Origin: CAMLIZ01 sp036231905
GTDB taxonomy: Bacteria > Pseudomonadota > Gammaproteobacteria > Burkholderiales > Burkholderiaceae_C
Length of the DNA stretch: 64,000 nucleotides
Direction of reading: 5' to 3'
NCBI RefSeq assembly: GCF_036231905.1
Contig: NZ_JAZARE010000008.1
Location: forward strand, 124,001 to 188,000
Shown: piece by piece, positions 26,885 through 34,341 of the stretch
Layout of the letters: each line of letters starts with the position of its first letter
Position numbering within the stretch: the first letter of the stretch is position 1
Notes under the pieces: model-generated
What the model was told of the DNA's origin: nothing
Seen by the model: the letters and a program-made list of their open reading frames with translations, nothing else
The model's database searches: none
Made by a program: the position numbers and the translations under genes

Positions 26885-26900
26885 CTGTATTTGCATCCAG
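26885..26900 (-). promoter_or_regulatory. putative LexA (SOS) box
   Basis: The sequence CTGTATTTGCATCCAG fits the LexA operator CTGT-N8-ACAG with one mismatch in the core, and the flanks (TA on the left, TT on the right) also resemble the consensus. It lies 19 bases upstream of the GTG start of the integrase-like gene, which overlaps dinB, a classical SOS gene. It could also touch the divergent gene at 26992. Read by eye; binding is not shown. Confidence 0.7.
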
Positions 26901-26991
26901 TTTATCGGCGGCATGCCTGGCCCGCAAGCACGCTGGTGAAGCCGCACGCGCATCAGAGTGAACCGATTCCGCGGCGCGAGGTCGACGTTCC

Positions 26992-27318
26992 ATGGCCGCT
27001 CAAAAGCCTCCTCACGCCGACACGCGCAAGTACCGTTTCGTGCCATACCCGCGCGGCGGCGACGACACTGGCGTGATCGCCTGCGCCATCGCGGACGATG
27101 CCATCTGCGTCCAGTTCAGGAACGGCGTGGGCTACGTGTACTCGTACGCCTGCCCGGGCCGTGTGGAGGTGGAGCAGATGAAGATGCTGGCGCGCGCCGG
27201 CACAGGGCTCACGACGTTCATCTCCCAGCAGATCCAGCGTCGTTACGAAGCCACCTGGGAGAAGGCGGAGGTGGAGCGGCTGTTGCGTGCCAGCCGCCGT
27301 TCACGCGCCGTCGCGTGA
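26992..27318 (+). CDS. small hypothetical protein, possibly KTSC-like
   Basis: 108-residue basic soluble protein. The middle, IACAIADDAICVQFRNGVGY then VYSYACPGRVEVEQMKMLAR, loosely follows the KTSC pattern of a strand with a G-x-x-Y turn and a helix before a terminal basic helix (QRRYEATWEKAEVERLLRAS). KTSC domains occur in RNA- and DNA-linked proteins of poorly known function. The assignment is tentative. It is divergent from the integrase-like/dinB unit across 126 bases that include the LexA-like box. Confidence 0.55.
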   Translation: MAAQKPPHADTRKYRFVPYPRGGDDTGVIACAIADDAICVQFRNGVGYVYSYACPGRVEVEQMKMLARAGTGLTTFISQQIQRRYEATWEKAEVERLLRASRRSRAVA

Positions 27319-27393
27319 GCCCTTGTCCTGGCCGCCCTGACACGCCCGTTTGTCACTACCATCCGGCGACCTCGTCAACGGCCGGAGATTCCC

Positions 27394-27864
27394 ATGACAC
27401 TGATCCGTCGTTCGCTATTGGGCGCTGCCATCGCGGCCTGGGCGCTGGCGGCCTCCGCGCAGGACAAACCCGTGGACACGCAGGCCTTGCGCCAGCAGGT
27501 GTTTGCCGCCGAGCGCGCCTTTGCCAAGACCATGGCCGACCGCGACCTGAAGGCCTTCGCGAGCTTCGTGGCCGAGGACACGGTGTGGTTCTCCGGCCCG
27601 ACGCCCTTGCATGGCCGGGACGCGGTGGTGGCGTTCTGGAAGCGCTTCTTCGAAAAGCCGCAGGCGCCGTTCTCGTGGGAGCCGGACCAGGTGGAAGTGC
27701 TGGACTCCGGCACGCTGGCCCACAGCAGCGGGCCGGTGCGCGACCCCGAGGGCAAGGTCTTCAACCGCTTCAACACCGTGTGGCGGCAGGAATCGCCCGG
27801 CGTGTGGCGTGTGGTGTTCGACCGCGGCGACACGCCCTGCGACTGCGCCGCGAAGAAGCCCTGA
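27394..27864 (+). CDS. exported NTF2-like (SnoaL/DUF4440) protein
   Basis: 156-residue protein with a signal peptide (MTLIRRSLLGAAIAAWALAA then SAQ). The mature part has the NTF2-like helix and cone pattern: ERAFAKTMADRDLKAFASFV, EDTVWFSG, LHGRDAVVAFWKRFF and a final curved sheet ending RVVFDRGDTPCDC. Such domains bind small ligands or act as simple enzymes; no catalytic set is evident here. The Cys pair near the end could form a disulfide. GCCGGAG upstream serves as the ribosome site. It converges on the TolC gene. Confidence 0.82.
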   Translation: MTLIRRSLLGAAIAAWALAASAQDKPVDTQALRQQVFAAERAFAKTMADRDLKAFASFVAEDTVWFSGPTPLHGRDAVVAFWKRFFEKPQAPFSWEPDQVEVLDSGTLAHSSGPVRDPEGKVFNRFNTVWRQESPGVWRVVFDRGDTPCDCAAKKP

Positions 27865-27889
27865 GCCGGCGCGCGGCCCTCGGGTCGCC

Positions 27890-29263
27890 TTACTTGGCGA
27901 GCAGCTGGTTCACCGCGCCCAGGTCGCCGGGCGTGAGCGTGCCGGCCGCCTGGCGCAGCTGCAGCTCGCGCATCAGCACGTCGTAGCGGGCCTTCGCGAG
28001 GTCGCGCTGGGTGACGAAAAGCTGGTTCTGCGCGTTCAGCACATCCAGGTTCACGCGCACGCCGACCTTGTAGCCGAGCTGGGTGGCTTCGAGCGCCAGC
28101 TTGCTGGACGACTCCGCCGCTTCCAGCGCCTTGACCTGCGCGATGCCGGACTGCACGCCGAAGTAAACGGTGCGGGTGCGCTGAGCGGCGTCGCGGCGGG
28201 CGGCTTCGAGGTCCTGGCGCGCCTTTTCTTCCAGGCTCAGGCTTTCCTTCACTTGGTTCTGCACGGAGAAGCCGGAGAAGATAGGAACGTTCAGCTGAAG
28301 TCCCAGGGTGGCGTTCTTGGTCGTGCCGGCTGAGTTCTGGATGTTCGGGGCGGACCCCCAGGCGTGGTTCGTCCCCGCGTTGGCCACCAGGGCGACCGTG
28401 GGCAGGTGCCCGGCGCGGGCCTTGTCGGTCTCCAGACGCGCCACTTCCACATCCAGCGTGGAGCGCCGGATTGCAGGATTGGACGCGGATGCCATGCCGA
28501 CCCACTGCTCCGGATCGTTCGGCACCACGGCCGGCAGCACGGCGGGCACCGCCAGCGGCTTGGGCGTGACGTTGCTGCGGCCGACCAACTGGTCGAGCGC
28601 GATGCGTTTGGTCCGCAGGTCGTTGTCGGCCACGATCTCCTGCGCCGTCGCCAGGTCGAACCGGGCCTGCGCTTCGCGGGTGTCGGTGATGGTCGCGGTG
28701 CCCACTTCGAAATTGCGCTTTGCGGACGCCAGCTGCTCGGTGATCGCTGTGCGGTTCGCGCGTGCGGTGGTCAGCGCATCCTGCGCCCCCAGCACATCGA
28801 AGTACGCCTGCGACACCCGCACGATGAGATCCTGTTCGGCGGCGTCCAGCGCGATCCGCGCCTGCTCGCGGCGCCTGTCGGCCTGCTCGATGGTCACGCT
28901 GGCTGCGCGATTGAACAATGCCTGGCTGCCGCTGATGGTCACGGCCGTGGAATTGGTATTCAAGCGGTCCGGAGTCGTGACCCCAGGCGCCACCGTCTTG
29001 GCGGTATCGAAACTTTCAGTGCGGCCGGCCGAGGCGGTGCCGTTGATGTTGGGGCGCAGCGCTGCCTTGGACCGCTCCGCCGCAAACTCCGCCGATTCCG
29101 CCTGCGCCCGCACCGACAGGTACGTCGCATCAAAGGCCCGCGCCGCGTTGTACAGCTCGACCAGGTCCTCCGCCTGCACGGTGGTCTGCAGCCCACCCAG
29201 CGTGAGGGCGAGCGCAAGGGGCAGCAGCCGTGCGGACAGCACGCGGGAACGCTTCAGCGACAT
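27890..29263 (-). CDS. tolC: TolC family outer membrane efflux/secretion protein
   Basis: 457-residue trimeric outer membrane channel protein for type I secretion or drug export. The ATG at 29263 begins a signal peptide (MSLKRSRVLSARLLPLALAL, ending TTVQA) and has GAAGGA upstream. Long coiled-coil helices follow, including AAEQDLIVRVSQAYFDVLGA and LRTKRIALDQLVG, with the internal duplication typical of TolC. The frame is open far upstream, but that part is antisense to pcm in style and lacks a start context. It follows pcm and a TetR gene on the same strand; a -10-like TATAAC lies at 29352-29357. Confidence 0.92.
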   Translation of the reverse strand: MSLKRSRVLSARLLPLALALTLGGLQTTVQAEDLVELYNAARAFDATYLSVRAQAESAEFAAERSKAALRPNINGTASAGRTESFDTAKTVAPGVTTPDRLNTNSTAVTISGSQALFNRAASVTIEQADRRREQARIALDAAEQDLIVRVSQAYFDVLGAQDALTTARANRTAITEQLASAKRNFEVGTATITDTREAQARFDLATAQEIVADNDLRTKRIALDQLVGRSNVTPKPLAVPAVLPAVVPNDPEQWVGMASASNPAIRRSTLDVEVARLETDKARAGHLPTVALVANAGTNHAWGSAPNIQNSAGTTKNATLGLQLNVPIFSGFSVQNQVKESLSLEEKARQDLEAARRDAAQRTRTVYFGVQSGIAQVKALEAAESSSKLALEATQLGYKVGVRVNLDVLNAQNQLFVTQRDLAKARYDVLMRELQLRQAAGTLTPGDLGAVNQLLAK

Positions 29264-29351
29264 GGGTTTTCCTTCGGGGCTTTGTTTGTCTTGGGGTAGC
29301 GTGACGGCGGGCCGACCTCCATCGACCCTGGGGATCCGTGCCGCCGGCGAG

Positions 29352-29380
29352 GTTATAGACGCACTCCCGGCCGCGTCGCA
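29352..29380 (-). promoter_or_regulatory. possible tolC promoter
   Basis: On the minus strand TATAAC (29352-29357) stands as a -10 element with a weak TGCGAC -35 (29375-29380) at 17-base spacing, about 90 bases upstream of the tolC start. The 203-base gap between tolC and pcm contains no gene that I can see; related genomes sometimes carry a rhodanese gene here, but no remnant is readable. Confidence 0.3.
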
Positions 29381-29466
29381 CCCGGAATGCGACAGCCTGC
29401 CGACTTGGCGCCCCGTGATGACAAATACCGGCGATGGGCTGCGCCCGGGCGGGACGGTGGCGTCAT

Positions 29467-30120
29467 TCAGAACTTGAACCGCGACGGTTCGGCAAAACCA
29501 TGCAGGCGCGGCCCGACGGTGTCGAACAGCACCTTGTGCTCGAAGGTGGCCTCGCCGGTGCGGGTGATCAGCACCGCGCGCATCACCGGCTCGAAGCCGA
29601 CGATGGCGGCCAGCCGCCCGCCCTGCTTGAGCTGCTGCAGCAGCGCGGCGGGCACCTCGGCCACCGAGCCGGAGAGCAGGATCGCGTTGAAAGGCGCCTC
29701 GCCTGGCAGCCCCTGCGCACCGTCGGCCTCGTGCACCTGCACGTTGAAGACGGCCGCACGCTTGAGGTTGTGGCGCGCCAGCTCGGCCAGTGCCGGCTTG
29801 CACTCCAGCGTGTGCACCTGCTGTGCGCGGTGGGCCAGCAGCGCGGCCATGAAACCGGAGCCGGTGCCGATCTCCAGCACCTTCTCATGCCGGGCGACCT
29901 TCAGTTCCTGCAGCAGGCGGGCTTCCACCTTGGGGGCCAGCATGCACTCGCGTTCAGGCAGCGGCACCTCGGTGTCCACGAAAGCCAGGGCCCGGTAGGC
30001 GTCAGGCACGAAGTCCTCCCGCTTGACCGCCGCCAGCAGCTGCAGCACGCCGTCGTCGAGCACGTCCCACGGACGGATCTGCTGCTCGATCATGTTGAAG
30101 CGGGCTTGTTCGATGTTCAT
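29467..30120 (-). CDS. pcm: protein-L-isoaspartate O-methyltransferase
   Basis: S-adenosylmethionine-dependent enzyme that methylates damaged aspartyl residues so they can be repaired. The 217-residue protein has MNIEQARFNMIEQQIRPWDV at the start, the SAM-binding motif VLEIGTGSGFMAALLA and ALLQQLKQGGRLAAIVG. In this group position-specific motifs differ slightly from E. coli Pcm, but the fold assignment is sound. The ATG at 30120 has GAGGA upstream. It lies 50 bases after the TetR gene and 203 before tolC on the same strand. Confidence 0.9.
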   Translation of the reverse strand: MNIEQARFNMIEQQIRPWDVLDDGVLQLLAAVKREDFVPDAYRALAFVDTEVPLPERECMLAPKVEARLLQELKVARHEKVLEIGTGSGFMAALLAHRAQQVHTLECKPALAELARHNLKRAAVFNVQVHEADGAQGLPGEAPFNAILLSGSVAEVPAALLQQLKQGGRLAAIVGFEPVMRAVLITRTGEATFEHKVLFDTVGPRLHGFAEPSRFKF

Positions 30121-30170
30121 GTGAATCCTCGTGTCCTCGGGCGGGGTGGCGTCAATCGCAACCCGCCATT

Positions 30171-30872
30171 TTATTTCGCGCCCTCGACGGCACCGGCCGG
30201 GCGCGGCAGCTCCAGGCCGCGCAGCACCAGCTGCATCTGGGTCTGGATGAAACTCTCCGCGTCCATCTCCATGCCCTCCAGGCCGCACGCACCCAGGGAG
30301 TGCTTGTGCATGGCCAGGAACAGCACCGGCGCGATCAGCGCATGCACCACGTCGCGCGCGGGCAGGGGGCGGAACTCGCCGCGCCGCATGCCACGCTCCA
30401 CCGTGCGGCCGAGCAGGGCCTGCGAGGGCTTGACCACCTCGTCGACGTAGAACTGGGCCAGCTCGGGGAAGTTGCGCGCCTCGGACATCATGATCTTGAA
30501 GATGCCCGACGCCGGCGTGTTGCCCACCCGGTTCCACCAAGCTTCCATCAGGCAGGAGAGCAGATCCGAGGTGCTGCCTTCGAAGCCGTCGACCAGGCCC
30601 TGGCCCTCGGCGATCAGGGTGGACAGGTTCTGCCTCACCACGGCCTTGAACAGCTCCTCCTTGCTGGGGAAATAGAGGTACAGCGTGCCCTTGGACACGC
30701 CCGCGCGCATGGCCACCTCTTCGGAGCGGGTGGCGGCAAACCCCTTTTCAACGAAGAGCGCGAGCGCCGCCTCCAGCAGCTCCTGCGGGCGCGCCTCCTT
30801 GCGGCGCTGGCGGGCGGTGCCGGCCTGGGCGTCGGTGGAGGGGGGCGGCGGGGGTGTGGGCAATGCGGACAT
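30171..30872 (-). CDS. TetR/AcrR family transcriptional repressor
   Basis: 233-residue repressor. After a Pro-rich start the winged-helix-like HTH reads ELLEAALALFVEKGFAATRS, EEVAMRAGVSKGTLYLYFPS and KEELFKAVV, the TetR signature. The C-terminal ligand domain resembles the TetR_C group seen next to efflux genes. A palindrome at 30881-30902, nine bases upstream of the start, is almost surely its own operator. Genes for pcm and tolC follow on the same strand, so control of tolC by this repressor is a reasonable inference. Confidence 0.93.
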   Translation of the reverse strand: MSALPTPPPPPSTDAQAGTARQRRKEARPQELLEAALALFVEKGFAATRSEEVAMRAGVSKGTLYLYFPSKEELFKAVVRQNLSTLIAEGQGLVDGFEGSTSDLLSCLMEAWWNRVGNTPASGIFKIMMSEARNFPELAQFYVDEVVKPSQALLGRTVERGMRRGEFRPLPARDVVHALIAPVLFLAMHKHSLGACGLEGMEMDAESFIQTQMQLVLRGLELPRPAGAVEGAK

Positions 30873-30880
30873 GGATCATC

Positions 30881-30902
30881 TTACTGACTGACTGGTCAGT
30901 AA
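30881..30902 (-). promoter_or_regulatory. TetR-type operator palindrome
   Basis: Perfect 8-base inverted arms, TTACTGAC at 30881-30888 and GTCAGTAA at 30895-30902, surround six central bases. The sequence resembles ACTGACTGGTCAGT operators of AcrR/TetR-type repressors. It lies between the repressor start (30872) and the divergent lipoprotein gene (30960), so both could be controlled. Confidence 0.78.
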
Positions 30903-30959
30903 TGTAGCAACCGAGTGCATCGGGGTCAACGGCTGCGCGCGGCGCCGCGTGGAGCTGGC

Positions 30960-31577
30960 ATGCCCATCCCTTGCGCCGCCTCCAGTGCCCTGCCTGGCAT
31001 CACGCCTGACAGTCCGCATCCGAACCTGCACCGGCGCTGGCTGTGTGCGGCCCCGCTCTCGGCGCTGCTGCTGGCGAGCGCCGGCTGTGCCAGCTTCGCG
31101 CCGCGCAGTTTCACCCTGAGCGAGGCGGAACTCACCCGCCTGCTGGCGGGCCACTTTCCGCTGACCCAGCGCCTGGCGGAGGTGGTGGATGTCACGGTGA
31201 CCTCGCCGCGCGTCTGGCTGATCCCCGAGCGCAACCGCCTGGGCGGCAGCTTCGACGTCCATGCATTGGAGCGCCTGTTCGGCCGCGCGGCGCAGGGCAA
31301 GCTGGCGATGGACTGTGCCCTGCGCCTGGAGCCGGCGGACGACTCCATCCGGCTCACGCAGGTGCGGGTGCAGCAGCTGCAGATGGAAAGTGGTGGCGCG
31401 GCCCTGCCGATGCAGGCCCAGCGCATCGGCACGCTGCTGGCGGAGCGGGTGCTGGACGAGATGGCGGTCTACCGCCTCAAGCCCCGGCAAGCCGAGCGCC
31501 TGCATGCCGCCGGCCTGCGCGCTGGGGCCATCACCGTCACCGCGCAAGGGGTGGAAGTCGCGCTGGCTGCGCGCTGA
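30960..31577 (+). CDS. DUF1439 family lipoprotein (YceB-like)
   Basis: 205-residue lipoprotein. The ATG at 30960 follows GGAG at a normal distance. The signal region ends in LLLASAGC, whose Cys is the lipidation site; the part before the hydrophobic core is longer than usual. The mature domain FTLSEAELTRLLAGHFPLTQ and the pattern VTVTSPRVWLIPE fit DUF1439, a lipid-binding-like (TULIP/BPI-related) fold of unknown role. It is divergent from the TetR gene across the operator palindrome and 51 bases before uppP. Confidence 0.85.
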   Translation: MPIPCAASSALPGITPDSPHPNLHRRWLCAAPLSALLLASAGCASFAPRSFTLSEAELTRLLAGHFPLTQRLAEVVDVTVTSPRVWLIPERNRLGGSFDVHALERLFGRAAQGKLAMDCALRLEPADDSIRLTQVRVQQLQMESGGAALPMQAQRIGTLLAERVLDEMAVYRLKPRQAERLHAAGLRAGAITVTAQGVEVALAAR

Positions 31578-31628
31578 AGTGGCCCTCATGCCGCGTCGGT
31601 ATCATCCGGCGCTTCGCGTCGTACGGGA

Positions 31629-32456
31629 GTGGTGGTGGATCTGATCTTGCTGGCCAAGGCGGCCGTGATGGGGCTGGTGGAAGGGTTCACCGAGTTCCTG
31701 CCGATCTCCTCCACCGGGCACCTGATCCTGGCCGGTGCCTTGATGGACTTCAACGACGAACGCGGCAAGCTGTTCGAGATCGTGATCCAGTCGGCCGCCA
31801 TCCTGGCCGTGGTGTGGGAGTTCCGTGCCCGCATCGCCGGCGTGCTGGGCGGCCTGGGCAGCGATCCCAAGGCGCGGCAGCTGCTGGTCAACGTGGGCAT
31901 CGCCTTCCTGCCGCTGGCGGTGTTGGGCCTGGTGTTCGGCAAGTTCCTCAAGGCGCATCTGTTCAACGCCCCCACCGTGGCCGTCACCTTCATCCTCGGT
32001 GCCTTCGTCATCCTGTGGGCCGAACGGCGCCACCACGCCGTGCGCGTGCAGACGGTGGATGAGATGAGCTCCCTGGACGCGCTCAAGGTGGGCATCGCGC
32101 AGTGCTTCGCGCTCATTCCCGGCACCAGCCGCTCCGGCGCCACCATCATCGGCGGCATGCTGTTCGGGCTGTCACGCCAGGTGGCCACCGAGTTCACCTT
32201 CTACCTGGCGATCCCCACGCTGGGCATCGCGTCCATCTACTCGCTGTACAAGGAGCGCGCGCTGCTGACGGCCGATGACCTGGGCATGTGGGCGGTGGGC
32301 ATGCTGGCCGCGTTTGTGTCGGCCTTCCTGTGCGTGCGCTGGCTGCTGCGCTACATCGCCACCCACACCTTCGTGGCGTTTGCCTGGTACCGCATCGCCT
32401 TCGGCCTGATCGTGCTGGCCACCTGGTGGACCGGAACGGTCGTCTGGGCGGACTGA
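31629..32456 (+). CDS. uppP: undecaprenyl-diphosphatase
   Basis: Inner-membrane enzyme (BacA type) that recycles undecaprenyl pyrophosphate to the monophosphate carrier needed for peptidoglycan and O-antigen synthesis; extra copies give bacitracin tolerance. The 275-residue protein has eight predicted membrane segments and the two catalytic motifs VEGFTEFLPISSTGHLIL and PGTSRSGATIIGG. The start is one of three successive GTG codons (31629, 31632, 31635). The stop lies 13 bases from the convergent trmB stop. Confidence 0.96.
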   Translation: MVVDLILLAKAAVMGLVEGFTEFLPISSTGHLILAGALMDFNDERGKLFEIVIQSAAILAVVWEFRARIAGVLGGLGSDPKARQLLVNVGIAFLPLAVLGLVFGKFLKAHLFNAPTVAVTFILGAFVILWAERRHHAVRVQTVDEMSSLDALKVGIAQCFALIPGTSRSGATIIGGMLFGLSRQVATEFTFYLAIPTLGIASIYSLYKERALLTADDLGMWAVGMLAAFVSAFLCVRWLLRYIATHTFVAFAWYRIAFGLIVLATWWTGTVVWAD

Positions 32457-32457
32457 A

Positions 32458-32471
32458 GAAGGCGCGCCTTC
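32458..32471. terminator. possible bidirectional hairpin between uppP and trmB
   Basis: GAAGGCGCGCCTTC is a perfect 14-base palindrome located between two convergent stops. No T-run follows on either strand, so termination by it is only a possibility. Confidence 0.28.
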
Positions 32472-33165
32472 AGCGCTTCTCGAACACCAGGTCCCACACG
32501 CCGTGGCCCAGCTTGAGGCCACGGTTCTCGAACTTGGTGAGTGGCCGGTAGTCGGGGCGGGGTGCATAGCCGTCTGCGGTGTTGCGCAATGCCGGCTCGC
32601 CGCCCAGCACCTCCAGCATCTGCTCGGCATAGGGCTGCCAGTCGGTGGCGCAGTGCAGGTAACCACCGGGCGCAATGCGTGTCACCAGTGCGGCCACGAA
32701 GCCCGGCTGCACCAGGCGCCGCTTGTTGTGCTTCTTCTTGTGCCACGGGTCGGGAAAGAAGATGTGCACGCCGGCCAGGGACTGCGGCGCGATCATCTTG
32801 TCCAGCACCTCCACCGCGTCGTGCTGCACGATGCGCAGGTTGGCGAGGCCGCGCTCGCCGATGTGCTTGAGCAGCGCGCCCACGCCCGGCGTGTGCACCT
32901 CCACGCCGATGAAGTCGGTGTCGGGCCGCATGGCGGCGATCTGCGCCGTGGCATCGCCCATGCCGAAGCCGATTTCCAGCACCACCGGCGCCGTGCGGCC
33001 GAACACGGCCGGCAGGTCCAGCGGCTCGGCCTGGAACGGCAGCACGAAACGCGGCCCCAACTCCGCCAGCGCCCGCTGCTGGCCCGTGCCCATGCGGCCC
33101 GCGCGCAACACGAAGCTGCGGATCGCACGCGGGTGGGCTACAGAGGGCGGCGCTGGATCGGTCAT
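32470..33165 (-). CDS. trmB: tRNA (guanine-N7)-methyltransferase
   Basis: Methylates G46 of the tRNA variable loop using S-adenosylmethionine. The 231-residue protein has VVLEIGFGMGDATAQIAAMR (SAM site), FIGVEVHTPGVGALLKHI, the motif FFPDPWHKKKHNKRRLVQPG, and the C-terminal TKFENRGLKLGHGVWDLVF. All are characteristic of TrmB. The ATG at 33165 is well placed. The gene is downstream of the tRNA-Gly gene on the same strand and converges on uppP. Confidence 0.97.
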   Translation of the reverse strand: MTDPAPPSVAHPRAIRSFVLRAGRMGTGQQRALAELGPRFVLPFQAEPLDLPAVFGRTAPVVLEIGFGMGDATAQIAAMRPDTDFIGVEVHTPGVGALLKHIGERGLANLRIVQHDAVEVLDKMIAPQSLAGVHIFFPDPWHKKKHNKRRLVQPGFVAALVTRIAPGGYLHCATDWQPYAEQMLEVLGGEPALRNTADGYAPRPDYRPLTKFENRGLKLGHGVWDLVFEKR

Positions 33166-33197
33166 GCAACAAAAACGGCCCCGAAGGGCCTGCGATC

Positions 33198-33271
33198 TGG
33201 AGCGGGTGAAGGGAATCGAACCCTCGTATGAAGCTTGGGAAGCTGCCGTTCTACCATTGAACTACACCCGC
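33198..33271 (-). tRNA. tRNA-Gly (anticodon TCC)
   Basis: The minus strand reads GCGGGTG at the 5' end (33271), a D arm with GTTCAATGG, an anticodon loop CTTCCCA with anticodon TCC, a T arm with GGTTCGATTCC, and a closing CACCCGC, discriminator T and encoded CCA (33198-33200). It closely resembles E. coli tRNA-Gly(UCC). The acceptor stem pairs without mismatches. It is followed downstream by trmB, itself a tRNA-modifying enzyme gene. Confidence 0.97.
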
Positions 33272-33282
33272 ATTGGGCGCAG

Positions 33283-33288
33283 ATTATA
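33283..33288 (-). promoter_or_regulatory. -10 element of the tRNA-Gly promoter
   Basis: A perfect TATAAT on the minus strand stands 11 bases upstream of the tRNA 5' end. No clear TTGACA is at the expected distance, so the -35 is weak or absent. Confidence 0.6.
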
Positions 33289-33335
33289 GGCAGAGGGCCG
33301 CACAATGGCGGCTCGAAGACCGCACAGGCCCGCCC

Positions 33336-34292
33336 ATGTCCACCGAACTGTCCGCTCCCAAGCCCTTGCGCCTGCTGTGCGTTGTCACACGGGCCGACGC
33401 GGCCTGGGCGGCCCGCCTGGCCGCACTGGAAACCTCCCCCTGGGGGCCTTTCGTGCTGGAGCGCTGCGCCGACCACGAAAGCGCGGCCGAGCGCCTGGCG
33501 CAGGCGCCGGTGGATGCGGTGCTGGCCGGCCTGCCGGTGGCCAGCTGGCCGGGCCTGCCGCAGACCGCGCTCAACGCGGCGGTGGTGCTGGTGGCGCCCG
33601 AAGCACCGCAGCCCCATGCCGTCACCCGCCTGCTGAGCCAGGGGGTGCAGGACGTGTTGCCGGTGGCCGAACTGCACGGCGATGCACTGCCACGCGCCCT
33701 GCGCCTCGCGGTGGAGCGCAAGCGCATCGAGCGCGAGGCGCGCAAGGCCTACGCCACCGACCTGGCCACCGGCCTGCCCAACCACATGCAGCTGGCCGAA
33801 CACATGAGCCACCTGCTGGCCCTGCGCGAGCGCGAGCCCGCACCCATGGCCTTGCTGGTGCTGCGGCTTGAAGGCCTGGCCACCACCGAGGCGCGGCTGG
33901 GGCGCGAGTCGGCCAACGTGCTGCGGCGCAAGGTGGCGGTGCGGCTGCGCGCCGGTGTGCGGGCCTCGGACGTGGTGGCCTCGCTTGGCATCGATGCCTT
34001 CGCGGTGCTGCTGTCGGCCATTGAGGAGCCTTCGCATGCGCACCGGGTGGCGCAGAAGCTCGCCAATGCGCTGCACCAGCCCTTCAACGTGGCCGGCCAC
34101 AGCGTGGGTGTGGCGGTGGGTGTGGGCGCGGCGCTGTATCCCGCCGACGGCAAGCAGGCGGACGCCCTGCTGCGCCGTGCCAGCGGCGCCGCTGCCATGA
34201 CACCGGCGGTGGGGCGTGCCGGTTTCGCCAACCACGGTGAAAGCGGCACGCTGCCCCAGGCCGCCAACGACGACGACGGCTCGCTGGCCTGA
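33336..34292 (+). CDS. degenerate GGDEF-domain protein with N-terminal receiver-like domain
   Basis: 318-residue protein. Residues 1-130 resemble a receiver fold (RLLCVVTRADAAWAARLAAL, then AVVLVAPEAPQ) without a clear acceptor Asp. Residues 150-300 form a GGDEF-like domain (ATDLATGLPNHMQLAEHMSH then DVVASLGIDAFAVLLSAIEE). The catalytic GGDEF is replaced by GIDAF (218-222), so it should not make cyclic di-GMP, while the inhibitory-site motif RASD (209-212) sits exactly five residues ahead and is kept. A cyclic di-GMP-binding role is inferred. The ATG at 33336 starts MSTELSAPK; a longer frame runs through the tRNA promoter. Confidence 0.8.
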   Translation: MSTELSAPKPLRLLCVVTRADAAWAARLAALETSPWGPFVLERCADHESAAERLAQAPVDAVLAGLPVASWPGLPQTALNAAVVLVAPEAPQPHAVTRLLSQGVQDVLPVAELHGDALPRALRLAVERKRIEREARKAYATDLATGLPNHMQLAEHMSHLLALREREPAPMALLVLRLEGLATTEARLGRESANVLRRKVAVRLRAGVRASDVVASLGIDAFAVLLSAIEEPSHAHRVAQKLANALHQPFNVAGHSVGVAVGVGAALYPADGKQADALLRRASGAAAMTPAVGRAGFANHGESGTLPQAANDDDGSLA

Positions 34293-34341
34293 AGCCCTGC
34301 GAGGGATTGCCCTCGCCATGGCGCCACGTTATATCGGCCCC

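Noticed and set aside
29264..29803. N-terminal extension of the TolC frame
   Set aside because: It has no signal peptide or conserved residues and overlaps pcm; the start at 29263 gives a proper signal peptide and ribosome site.
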